The position numbers and the translations under genes were made by a program. Under the pieces are notes generated by a model. The model ran no database searches. It was not told where the DNA came from and saw only the letters and a program-made list of their open reading frames with translations. From the NCBI GenBank assembly GCA_019750135.1, contig JAIEOV010000018.1, positions 186,001 to 250,000 of the forward strand: 64,000 nucleotides of DNA, written 5' to 3'. This DNA is from Reyranella sp. (GTDB taxonomy: Bacteria; Pseudomonadota; Alphaproteobacteria; Reyranellales; Reyranellaceae). This document shows positions 7,956 through 15,369 of the stretch, in pieces. Each line of letters opens with the position of its first letter. Within the stretch, counting starts at the first letter, position 1.

Positions 7956-9845
7956 TCACTGTTTCGGCTTCAGCTTCACCATCATGTACTTGGTGTTGGC
8001 CCAGTTCGGCACCGGATCGGTGTAGGGCGCGGTCGCGGCGTTGGGATAGCCGGTCCAGTAGGTGTCATCCATCACCGTGAACACATTGTAGGACATCAGC
8101 GGGATGGTCGGCATTTCCTGCACCACGAGCTTCACGTACTCGCGGTTGAGATCGAGGCCCTTGGGATCGTCGAAGCCGGTCTGGCGCACCTGCTCGATGA
8201 TCTTGTCGAGCGCGGGGTTGGTCCAGCGCTGCCAGTTGCGCGGTGGTTGCGGCTTGCCGGGCTGGGCGACGAACTGCGAGTGCCAGCTGTCGAGGAAGAA
8301 CGAGAGGTCGGGATGGCCGCCCCAGGTCTCGACGCTCCAGGTGATCATCGCCTCGAAGTCGCCGGCCTGCCGGCGATCGACCATGCTGCCCTGGGCCACG
8401 ACGGTCGAGGCATCGATGCCGAACTGGCGCCACTGCTGGGCGATCATGCTGCCAGCGCGGGTCATCACCGGCCGGCCCTCGCCCTCGACCATCAGCTTGA
8501 TGGCGAACGGCTTGCCGTCGGGCATGAACCACTTGTCGCCCTTCTTGCTGTAACCGGCACGCTCGAGCAGCTCGGCGGCGGCCTGCGGGTTGGGCTTCCA
8601 CCAGCCGCGGCCGAACGACTTCGCAATGTCGTCGGCGCTCGACGGGATCTGGTCGCCCAGCGAGGGCCTGAGCGAATCGGCGATCTGCTTGCCGATGGTC
8701 GGATCGTACGGCTTGATCTTGCGCTTGCCGGTATCGATCTCGAACGCCTGCAGCCAACCCTCCAGCGGCGCGTGGTAGACCTCCGGCGCCGAGCCGGTGG
8801 GCGGCACGCCGATCGCCGAAATCGTCGCGGCGCCGCGGTACGACGCCATCGACACCGCCTTGATGTCGATCAGCAGCGCCAGCGCCCAGCGCACGTCGCG
8901 GCTCTTGAACATGTCGTTCTGGGCATTGAGCACCACCGCCGGCAAGGTCGGGTCGGGATGGGCGTAGGGGAAACCCTTGAACCAGCCGTGCGAGGTCTTG
9001 CTCTGCTTGGCCAGGGTGAACATGCCCTCGGGCGAGACATCGTGGATGATGTCGAGCTCGTGGTTGAGCTGGGCGATCACGCGTTTGTCCGGCGGGCCGG
9101 GATCGACATAGGCGACGTACTTCGGGCCGGGCTCGCCGAAGCGCGCCACCGTGGTGCGCTGCCAGTCGGGACGCTTCTGCCAGATGAACCACTTGCCGTT
9201 GGGATCGAACGAATTCAGCGTGTAGGCGCCGAGCGTCACCGGCGGGTTGAAGTCGAACTTCAGCGGATCGGCCACCTTCTCGAAGACGTGCTTGGGCATC
9301 ATCCACATGGCGTTCCAGCGCACGGTGAACAGCGCGTGGAAGCGCGAGTTGGGCTTCTTCAGCTTGAACACGACCGTGCTGTCGTCGGGCGTGCTGACGT
9401 CGGCCACGTTGACCTGCACCGGCGCGCTCCAGCGCAGGCCGTTGGTCTTCATGTGGGTCTGGATGGTGTAGAGGACGTCGGCCGCGCTGAACTCGACACC
9501 GTCGCTCCAGAAGATGCCCTTGCGCAGCTTCACCGTCATCTCGGTGAAGTCGGCGTTGTAGATCGGCTTCTCCGAGGCGAGGGAATTGTCCCACACGCCG
9601 TCGACGCCCTTCTGCGGGTCGATGTACCAGAAGGTGTCCATGCCGAGCTGATGCAGGCCGGTCGACTGGCCGCCGGCATTGATCGACCAGATGTTGAACC
9701 AGCCCGCGTTCTTGATCGTCCCTTCGGGATTCTCGACGATCAGCGTTTCCTTGCGCGGCAGGTTGGAGATCGTGTTCTGCGCGGCCGCTTCGCCGGCCAG
9801 GCAACCCACGAACATGAGCAGCGCGATGTATCGCCAAAAGCGCAT
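7956..9845 (-). CDS. ABC transporter substrate-binding protein, family 5 (Dpp/OppA-like)
   Basis: The 629-residue exported protein has a signal peptide (about 1-22, cleaved after GEAAA). It has the family 5 solute-binding signature spread over residues 90-160 (VKLRKGIFWSDGVEFSAADV) and the C-terminal lobe with YNVFTVMDDTYWTGYPNA. It is a long member of the family, which transports peptides, nickel or oligosaccharides. The downstream GH51 gene suggests arabinose-containing oligosaccharides. It is the first gene of the operon, with RBS gggggaaac before ATG 9845. It is followed by a palindrome that may keep its expression above that of the permeases. Confidence 0.92.
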   Translation of the reverse strand: MRFWRYIALLMFVGCLAGEAAAQNTISNLPRKETLIVENPEGTIKNAGWFNIWSINAGGQSTGLHQLGMDTFWYIDPQKGVDGVWDNSLASEKPIYNADFTEMTVKLRKGIFWSDGVEFSAADVLYTIQTHMKTNGLRWSAPVQVNVADVSTPDDSTVVFKLKKPNSRFHALFTVRWNAMWMMPKHVFEKVADPLKFDFNPPVTLGAYTLNSFDPNGKWFIWQKRPDWQRTTVARFGEPGPKYVAYVDPGPPDKRVIAQLNHELDIIHDVSPEGMFTLAKQSKTSHGWFKGFPYAHPDPTLPAVVLNAQNDMFKSRDVRWALALLIDIKAVSMASYRGAATISAIGVPPTGSAPEVYHAPLEGWLQAFEIDTGKRKIKPYDPTIGKQIADSLRPSLGDQIPSSADDIAKSFGRGWWKPNPQAAAELLERAGYSKKGDKWFMPDGKPFAIKLMVEGEGRPVMTRAGSMIAQQWRQFGIDASTVVAQGSMVDRRQAGDFEAMITWSVETWGGHPDLSFFLDSWHSQFVAQPGKPQPPRNWQRWTNPALDKIIEQVRQTGFDDPKGLDLNREYVKLVVQEMPTIPLMSYNVFTVMDDTYWTGYPNAATAPYTDPVPNWANTKYMMVKLKPKQ

Positions 9846-9895
9846 CGTTTCCCCCAGGTCTTGCGGCGCGTTTTAGGCTGCGTCCGCTTAGTCGA

Positions 9896-9913
9896 GCGTG
9901 ACGCTAGTCACGC
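9896..9913. promoter_or_regulatory. Candidate operator palindrome upstream of the ABC/GH51 operon
   Basis: A perfect 7-base inverted repeat, GCGTGAC-gcta-GTCACGC, lies 51-68 bases upstream of the start codon of the first operon gene. The spacing and symmetry suit a dimeric repressor or activator site. No regulator gene is adjacent, so the binding protein is unknown. It could also be a chance hairpin. Confidence 0.35.
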
Positions 9914-9951
9914 CCGCCGCAGTCGTCAAACCCGGGGGATCGGCCGACAGA

Positions 9952-10446
9952 TCAGTTGGTCGGCTTCCTGCCTTGCTTGTAGTTGGCGATCGCCGTCTTG
10001 AGCATGCGGTACTCGGTGCAGCCGAAGACGCAGAGCGAATCGAGGCGCGCCAGCATCTTGTCGGCATCGGCCGGCTGGTCAAGCATCAGGTAGGCCTCGC
10101 CGAGATACTCGTGCGCCCCGAGATGGCGCGCATCGATCGCCAGTGCTTGAGTGTAGTACTGCAGCGAGCCGCGCGGGTTGCCGCCGGCGCGCGTGGCATA
10201 GCCCATCAGGTTGTAGGCGTCGGCGTTGCGCGGATCGCGCTGCACGACCTGCTGCAGCAGCGGAAGCGCGCCTGCGTAGTTCTTGGCCTCGATCATGGCC
10301 TTGGCCTGCGCGAAGTTCGGATCGGCCGGCACCGCCGGTGCGACCGCCGTGGGCTTGGGCGGATCGGCGCCGCCGCCAGCTGCGAAGGTCGCAATGGGAA
10401 GCCCAAGAGCGAGCAGTGCCGCTGAAGCAAAAACGGTCAGGCGCAT
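9952..10446 (-). CDS. Exported TPR-repeat protein
   Basis: The 164-residue protein has a signal peptide (about 1-23), a Pro/Ala-rich linker and two or three tetratricopeptide helices pairs at about 43-125 (FAQAKAMIEAKNYAGALPLL and NADAYNLMGYATR). It ends with a CVFGC cysteine pair (C139, C143). TPR proteins act as periplasmic scaffolds; no specific partner is evident. It lies 59 bases downstream of the cyclase gene on the same strand and could be the last gene of an arsC-cyclase-TPR transcript. Confidence 0.75.
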   Translation of the reverse strand: MRLTVFASAALLALGLPIATFAAGGGADPPKPTAVAPAVPADPNFAQAKAMIEAKNYAGALPLLQQVVQRDPRNADAYNLMGYATRAGGNPRGSLQYYTQALAIDARHLGAHEYLGEAYLMLDQPADADKMLARLDSLCVFGCTEYRMLKTAIANYKQGRKPTN

Positions 10447-10505
10447 GGTCTACCTCCTGAGGTTGGCGGATTTTCTCCTGATACCTGTCTCGGGCAACGA
10501 AAATT

Positions 10506-12173
10506 TCATGACATTGCCGTGAGTTCAGCCACCTTCTTGAGCGCGCGCACCCTCAGGCGGCCCTGGCGGCCGCGGATCTCGACGTCGTGGCTCTGATAGG
10601 CGCCAAGATCGATGCCGGCACGATCCAGCAGTTCCTGTGAGACAACCAGTTCGGCGGTGAATTCCTTGGTCAAGGTCTCGAGGCGGCTGGCGATGTTCAC
10701 GGTGTCGCCGATCGCGGTCAGGTTCGTGGTGCGCCCGTAGCCCATCTCGCCGACGATGGTCGCGCCCGAATGCAGGCCGATGCCGATGCGCAGCGGCTGG
10801 TTGAGATCGCCCGACAGCGCCTCGTTGAGATCGGCCAGCGCCTCGCCCATGCGCCGTGCCGCATCGAGCGCCTCGCGGCAGGCGACCTGCGGCTCCTTGC
10901 CGAGGCCGAAGATGGCCATGACGCCGTCGCCGATGAACTTGTCGAGGCGCCCGCCCGCCGCCTCGATCGCCTGGCCGGTGGCGCGGAAATAGCGGTTGAG
11001 CAGGAACACCACGTCGTAAGGCAGTCGGCCTTCGGAGATCGAGGTGAAGCCGCGGATGTCGGCGAACAGGATCGCGACATAGTGCTCGCCGCCATGGGCT
11101 TGCGGCTGGCGGCGATAGGCCTCGACCGGCCCGGCCGACGCGGGCAAGAGCGGCGTCACACGATAATGGCCGGGCGGCGGGCGCAGCTGGCAGGCCAGGC
11201 GCACGTTGGCCGGTGCGCCGACGCGCGCCAGCACCTTCTGCTCCTCCGGCGAGGCTTCGGGCAGCTTGGCGCGGTCCTGGCCGCCGATGCGCACGCGGCA
11301 GGTCGAGCAGCGACCGCGGCCGCCGCACACCGAGGCGTGCGGGATGCCGGCGATGCGGCTCATCTCGAGGATGGTGAGGCCGGTCGGCTGGGCGACGCTG
11401 CGCCGTTCGTCGTAGTCGAGGCGCACGACGCCGGCGCGGCGTTCCCACAGGTCGCGCAAGGGCCGCGCACTCAGCGCGCCGACCAGCAACACCAGCGCGC
11501 CGATCTGCAGGTCGCGCGAGATGGCGTAGAGGTTGGCGATGCCTTCCTGCGACGGCACGTTCGCGCGCTCGAACAGGTTCTGCAGGAAGCCCGGCTGCTG
11601 GGCGAGGTCGGCTACGTCGCGCAGGGCGATGGCCGCGCCGGCGATGCCGCCCACCGGCACCAGCAGGGCGATCGCGTAAAGCAGCGGCAGCCAGGTGCGA
11701 TACCAGGGGCGCAGGCGCCAGGCGAAGTGCAGGCCGATGCAGGCATGCAGCCAGACGACGAGAGGCAGGGCGAACTGGCGGACGATGCCCATCCAGTCGC
11801 CGCTCACCAGCGAGGCCAACACCCAGGGATAGCCGGGCTCGACGCCGTAGAGCGCGTGCGCGAGCCGCGTGCCGACGACGTGGACGGCGCCCAGCGGGAT
11901 GATCAGCGCGCCCAGGATCCACTGTGTCCATTCCCAGGACGACAGCCTCAGCGCGCGCCGCTGGTAGAGCGACCACAGCGCCAGGAAGAAATGACCGAAC
12001 AGCGCGCCATAGAGCACGGCCTGGCCGATCGGATTGTGCCAGAGGAGGACGAACCAGTGCCGGCCCGCCTCCAGGATGCGCAGCGAGATCAGGCCGAGCG
12101 TGTGGTTCAGGAGATGCGTGACGACATAGAAGAACAGCACATAGCCCAACCAGAGGCGGAGCCGGCCGACCAT
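10506..12173 (-). CDS. Class III adenylate/guanylate cyclase fused to cytochrome-b-like membrane domain and [2Fe-2S] ferredoxin domain
   Basis: The 555-residue protein has three parts. Residues 1-240 form about six hydrophobic helices with several intramembrane or boundary histidines (H20, H24, H61, H98, H143, H149), resembling a succinate-dehydrogenase-type cytochrome b anchor. Residues 250-340 form a ferredoxin domain with C283-x5-C289-x2-C292 and C328, the adrenodoxin-type spacing. Residues 362-548 form a class III cyclase domain with FADIRGFT (metal D372), DKFIGDGVMAIFG (K412, metal D416) and GDTVNIASRLE. K412 favours ATP as substrate. Redox state probably controls cyclic nucleotide synthesis; haem binding is inferred only. 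It starts 4 bases after arsC. Confidence 0.88.
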   Translation of the reverse strand: MVGRLRLWLGYVLFFYVVTHLLNHTLGLISLRILEAGRHWFVLLWHNPIGQAVLYGALFGHFFLALWSLYQRRALRLSSWEWTQWILGALIIPLGAVHVVGTRLAHALYGVEPGYPWVLASLVSGDWMGIVRQFALPLVVWLHACIGLHFAWRLRPWYRTWLPLLYAIALLVPVGGIAGAAIALRDVADLAQQPGFLQNLFERANVPSQEGIANLYAISRDLQIGALVLLVGALSARPLRDLWERRAGVVRLDYDERRSVAQPTGLTILEMSRIAGIPHASVCGGRGRCSTCRVRIGGQDRAKLPEASPEEQKVLARVGAPANVRLACQLRPPPGHYRVTPLLPASAGPVEAYRRQPQAHGGEHYVAILFADIRGFTSISEGRLPYDVVFLLNRYFRATGQAIEAAGGRLDKFIGDGVMAIFGLGKEPQVACREALDAARRMGEALADLNEALSGDLNQPLRIGIGLHSGATIVGEMGYGRTTNLTAIGDTVNIASRLETLTKEFTAELVVSQELLDRAGIDLGAYQSHDVEIRGRQGRLRVRALKKVAELTAMS

Positions 12174-12177
12174 GGCG

Positions 12178-12528
12178 CTATTTCAGGAGCGGCAGCACCG
12201 CTTCGGGCGGCCGGCCGATGGCGGCGCGCTTGCCTGACACGACGATCGGCCGCTGCAGCAGGACGGGGTGGGCCGCGATCGCCTTCACGATGTCGGCGCG
12301 GCTGAGGTCGGCCTTCTTCTTCTTGAGCGCCTTGAACTCGGCCTCGCCGTCGCGAATCAGCGCGCCCGGCTCGCCGCCCACCATGTCCAACAGCTTCTCG
12401 ACCTCGGCCTTGCTGGGCGGCTCCTTGAGGTACTCGCGGATCGCCGGCGCGACGCCCTTCTTCTTCAGGAGCTCGAGCGTCTCGCGTGACTTGCTGCAGC
12501 GCGGGTTGTGCCAGATCGTGACGGTCAT
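12178..12528 (-). CDS. arsC: ArsC-family arsenate reductase (glutaredoxin type)
   Basis: The 116-residue thioredoxin-fold protein carries HNPRCSKSRETLELL with the catalytic Cys at position 11, and a C-terminal RPIVVSGKRAAIGRPPE with the conserved arginines. This matches the glutaredoxin-dependent ArsC family, which reduces arsenate to arsenite. No arsenite pump or ArsR is nearby, so it may be a housekeeping ArsC/Spx-like reductase rather than part of an ars operon. It directly precedes the cyclase gene. Confidence 0.88.
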   Translation of the reverse strand: MTVTIWHNPRCSKSRETLELLKKKGVAPAIREYLKEPPSKAEVEKLLDMVGGEPGALIRDGEAEFKALKKKKADLSRADIVKAIAAHPVLLQRPIVVSGKRAAIGRPPEAVLPLLK

Positions 12529-12545
12529 CGAACGCTTCCCCTTCA

Positions 12546-12620
12546 GTCATCCTGAGCGCAGCGAAGGATCTCATGCCGATTGCAAGCGGCGATGAGGTCC
12601 TTCGCTACGCTCAGGACGAC
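12546..12620. repeat. 75-bp palindromic repeat, copy 1
   Basis: The element has arms GTCATCCTGAGCG...CGCTCAGGACGAC with a longer complementary run through gcgaaggatctcat/atgaggtccttcgc around a short loop. Its reverse complement recurs at 17212-17286 with 73 of 75 matches. It lies between arsC and recX and can fold into one long hairpin. Confidence 0.92.
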
Positions 12621-12637
12621 GCAGGTAAGCAAGCGGC

Positions 12638-13192
12638 TCACTCCTCGTCCAGTGCATCGACGCTCCGGGCGTCGATCACCTTTTTGGCAACATCGAAGGC
12701 AAACCCGGCGCGGGCCATGGCGGCGAGGTCGCGCAGGCGCTTGTCCTTGCGGTCCTGGTCCGGCCGGAACGGCCCGAGGCGTCGCCGCCGCGCCAGCGCC
12801 ACGGCCGCCTGCCATTCACGTTCGGCCGGATTGGTATCGAGCTCCTGGTCGAGTGCGGCCATCGCGCGGTCGAGCGTGTCGCCGTCGACGCCGGCGTGGC
12901 GAAGCTTCTGGCGCGTCAGCCGGCTCGACGCGCCTCGCCGGTGCAGCGCGCGCGCCTTGGTCTGGGCGAACTCCTTGTCGTTGATGGCGCCGGCCTCGAT
13001 GAACTTGGCGACGATCGCCTCGATCGCCTGCTCGACGTTCTCCATCACCGGCGCTTCGGCCATCTCGGCTTTGCGAACCCGGCGGCCGAGAACGCGCCGC
13101 AGCCCCTCGGCTGTCGCCGGATAGCGTTCGAGATAGAACGTCGCTGCGTTCAGCAGGTACTTCGCGGTGATCGGACGCGCCGGGCGCTTCAC
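12638..13192 (-). CDS. recX: RecX-family regulatory protein
   Basis: The 184-residue basic helical protein has the tandem three-helix RecX repeats: YLLNAATFYLERYPATAEGLRR, then FIEAGAINDKEFAQTKARALHRRG and SSRLTRQKLRHAGVD. It ends with an FRPDQDRKDKRLRDLAAMAR segment. RecX binds RecA filaments and limits recombinase activity. It is often next to recA, but recA is not in this window. It starts 3 bases after the upstream HAD gene and is probably cotranscribed with it. Confidence 0.82.
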   Translation of the reverse strand: MKRPARPITAKYLLNAATFYLERYPATAEGLRRVLGRRVRKAEMAEAPVMENVEQAIEAIVAKFIEAGAINDKEFAQTKARALHRRGASSRLTRQKLRHAGVDGDTLDRAMAALDQELDTNPAEREWQAAVALARRRRLGPFRPDQDRKDKRLRDLAAMARAGFAFDVAKKVIDARSVDALDEE

Positions 13193-13195
13193 GCT

Positions 13196-13861
13196 TCAGC
13201 CGCGCAACGGGATGCCGACCATCGCCTGCAATTCGTCGATCGCCACGTCGGGATCGCCGACCTTGATCGTGCGCATGCCGAGCGCGCGGGCAGGCTTCAG
13301 GTTGATGCCGAGATCGTCGAGGTAGACGCAGTCCTCGGGCTGCACGCCCAGAAGGTCGCAGGCATGCTGGTAGATGCGCGGATCGGGCTTGCGCATGCCG
13401 AGCTTGCTCGATTCCACGACGTGCTCGAACAAGGTCATGATCTCGGCGACAGCCTTGGCCTTGTCGGCGCCGCGCGCCATGCCGGGCCCTTCGCCGTGCT
13501 TCATGTTGTTGGTGATGCAGGCGACTCGGAAGGCGCGGCTACAACGTCGCAGCGCCTCGACCATCTGCGGCCGAATGTCGCCGCTCAGCGACTGCAGGAT
13601 GCGCCAGCCGTCCACCTTGTGACCGTTCTGGCGAGCCTCTTCTTCGAAGAGTGCGACAAATCCGTCGAGGGAGACTTCGCTGCGTTCCATTTTTGCCCAG
13701 GCGTTGGTGTCGCCATTGCGCGCATTGAGGCCGCGAATGAAATCTTTGGGAAGCCCGGCTTCGATTTCGTAGCGATTAAAGGCCTCGAAGGGGCTGGAAA
13801 GGATCACGCCGCCGAAATCCCACAAGATCGCTCGGGGGCTTTTTGCATGGCTCATATTCAT
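13196..13861 (-). CDS. HAD-superfamily hydrolase (HAD-IA type)
   Basis: The 221-residue protein has HAD motif I WDFGGVI (nucleophile D15), motif II ITNN, motif III Lys in KLGMRKPDPRIY, and motif IV VYLDDLGINLKPA. This combination is close to the epoxide-hydrolase N-terminal phosphatase/YihX branch, in which Gly or Asn replaces the second motif I Asp. Substrate is unknown. Start at ATG 13861 or the internal ATG 13855. It is divergent from the TetR gene across 118 bases. Confidence 0.82.
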   Translation of the reverse strand: MNMSHAKSPRAILWDFGGVILSSPFEAFNRYEIEAGLPKDFIRGLNARNGDTNAWAKMERSEVSLDGFVALFEEEARQNGHKVDGWRILQSLSGDIRPQMVEALRRCSRAFRVACITNNMKHGEGPGMARGADKAKAVAEIMTLFEHVVESSKLGMRKPDPRIYQHACDLLGVQPEDCVYLDDLGINLKPARALGMRTIKVGDPDVAIDELQAMVGIPLRG

Positions 13862-13979
13862 GGTGGTGCGACCCTGTTTACCTTGTTCCTGCCCTAGTCG
13901 GCCCTTATTTCACGCCCTCCATAGGCGACGGAGTGATCAATGACCACCGTTCGCCACAACAAGCTAGGAACCAAGCGAA

Positions 13980-14666
13980 ATGACCGAAGCAGCGGTGCAG
14001 CCGCGCGGCAACGCAGTGGCACAGTCGAGTGAGGCGGGAATGGGCGATATGAGCCGTTCTGAAACTGGCCGGTCCGATGGACGCAACCGGCGCGCGGCCG
14101 AGACTCGCCGCAAGATCATTGCCGCTGCCAAGGCGATGATTTCCGAGACCAGCACGGCGCCGACCGTGGTGGCGGTGGCCAAGCGAGCCGACGTGTCGGT
14201 CCGCTCGGTCTTCCAGCATTTTGGTGACGTTGAGTCACTTTTCGTAACTGTCGTGGACAGCGTGCGTGACGACCTGGTCGTGCCGCCGCCGACCCCGAGC
14301 AACCGGCCGCTCGACGCCCGCATCCCCATGGTTGTCGAGAACCTGGCCCAGGTGTTCGACAAGATCGTACCGCTGCGCGTCGCCGCCGGTCAGTTCGTGA
14401 ACCATCCGGCCCTGACCGAGCGCGCCAAGGTCTCCAAGGATGAGCTGCGCGAGGCCACTTTGGAGGCTTTTGCCCCTGAGTTCGCCGCCCTGAGCGAGCA
14501 GGCCAAGGAAGAGCTGCTGGACGCCATTGGCGCGGCCCTGTCGCTCGAGGCGTGGATCGTGCTGCGCCGCCGGGATGGCCTCAGCTACGAGCGGGCCGCC
14601 GCTGTGTGGCGCCTCACCCTGGAAGCGCTGCTGGCGCACGGTTTCGCGGCTCCCGCGACCGAATAA
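13980..14666 (+). CDS. TetR/AcrR-family transcriptional regulator
   Basis: The 228-residue protein has an N-terminal extension and then a TetR helix-turn-helix at about residues 38-85 (RRKIIAAAKAMISE and RADVSVRSVFQHFGDVESLF). A helical ligand-binding domain follows. Internal methionines at 21 and 24 are alternative starts, since the first 30 residues are low complexity. It sits between the divergent HAD gene and the SxtJ/DUF5989/carbamoyltransferase cassette and may regulate either side. Confidence 0.85.
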   Translation: MTEAAVQPRGNAVAQSSEAGMGDMSRSETGRSDGRNRRAAETRRKIIAAAKAMISETSTAPTVVAVAKRADVSVRSVFQHFGDVESLFVTVVDSVRDDLVVPPPTPSNRPLDARIPMVVENLAQVFDKIVPLRVAAGQFVNHPALTERAKVSKDELREATLEAFAPEFAALSEQAKEELLDAIGAALSLEAWIVLRRRDGLSYERAAAVWRLTLEALLAHGFAAPATE

Positions 14667-14744
14667 CCTTCCCCTGGTCGCCAATTGACTTCGCGTTTGA
14701 GATCAGTGAGTTAAGGGCCCCCAAAAGGGTGGCAGCACGGGCAA

Positions 14745-15176
14745 ATGGCGACCAGCCAGCTTCACGAGGACTATTCGCGCGAGGAAGAGGTAAAGGCGGG
14801 TACCGACCGCGGCTTCGGACTCGTCTTCGCCGGCTTCTTCGCGATCCTTGCCGTGCTCTCGCTGTGGCACGGCAGCAAGAACTGGCACTACACGCTGCCG
14901 GTGGCGGCAGCGTTCCTGCTGGTTGCGCTGGTTTATCCACGCCTTCTCGCACCGCTCAACCGGCTGTGGCTGAAGTTCGGTCTGCTACTGTACAAGGTGA
15001 TGAACCCCCTCGTGCTGGGGCTGCTGTTCTTCGTGACCATCATGCCGATCGGCCTCGTCATGCGTGCATTTGGCAAAGACTTCCTGCGTCTCAAGCGCGA
15101 TCCCGGCGCCAAGAGCTACTGGATCGACCGCACCCCGCCGGGGCCGCCGCCGCAATCCATGAAGAACCAATTCTGA
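14745..15176 (+). CDS. SxtJ-family membrane protein
   Basis: The 143-residue protein has an acidic N-terminus (LHEDYSREEEVK), three hydrophobic segments at about 26-41, 50-64 and 86-107, and a conserved C-terminal LKRDPGAKSYWIDR. This is the SxtJ family, named from the cyanobacterial saxitoxin cluster, where it lies beside the carbamoyltransferase SxtI. Function is unknown; the context suggests a membrane partner of the carbamoyltransferase 200 bases downstream. Confidence 0.85.
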   Translation: MATSQLHEDYSREEEVKAGTDRGFGLVFAGFFAILAVLSLWHGSKNWHYTLPVAAAFLLVALVYPRLLAPLNRLWLKFGLLLYKVMNPLVLGLLFFVTIMPIGLVMRAFGKDFLRLKRDPGAKSYWIDRTPPGPPPQSMKNQF

Positions 15177-15198
15177 TCTCGTAAAGGGACCAAGACCT

Positions 15199-15351
15199 AT
15201 GGGCTCCATTCTCGTCGAACTCTGGGACTTCATGAGGCAGCGCAAGAAGTTCTGGCTGCTGCCGATCCTGATCATGATGGTGATCTTCGGCGGCCTGATC
15301 GTGCTGACCAAGGGCTCGGCGATCGCGCCGTTCGTCTACACGCTGTTCTAA
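15199..15351 (+). CDS. DUF5989 (SxtK-like) small membrane protein
   Basis: This 50-residue gene reads MGSILVELWDFMRQRKKFWL at its start, then one transmembrane helix (LPILIMMVIFGGLIVL) and a C-terminal KGSAIAPFVYTLF. The pattern is that of the DUF5989 family found beside carbamoyltransferases and corresponding to SxtK of the saxitoxin cluster. It has an RBS (aaaggga), lies 22 bases after the SxtJ-like gene and 18 bases before the carbamoyltransferase. Three-gene order and spacing support it as a real gene despite its size. Confidence 0.85.
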   Translation: MGSILVELWDFMRQRKKFWLLPILIMMVIFGGLIVLTKGSAIAPFVYTLF

Positions 15352-15369
15352 CAGGGAGCGGACGCCGCC

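Noticed and set aside
504..12173. Cyclic-nucleotide defence system (cyclase plus cNMP-domain effector)
   Set aside because: The cyclase is a class III enzyme with redox domains, not a CBASS or Pycsar synthase. The channel is 8.5 kb away on the other strand, and its pocket lacks the usual Arg. Nothing links the two.
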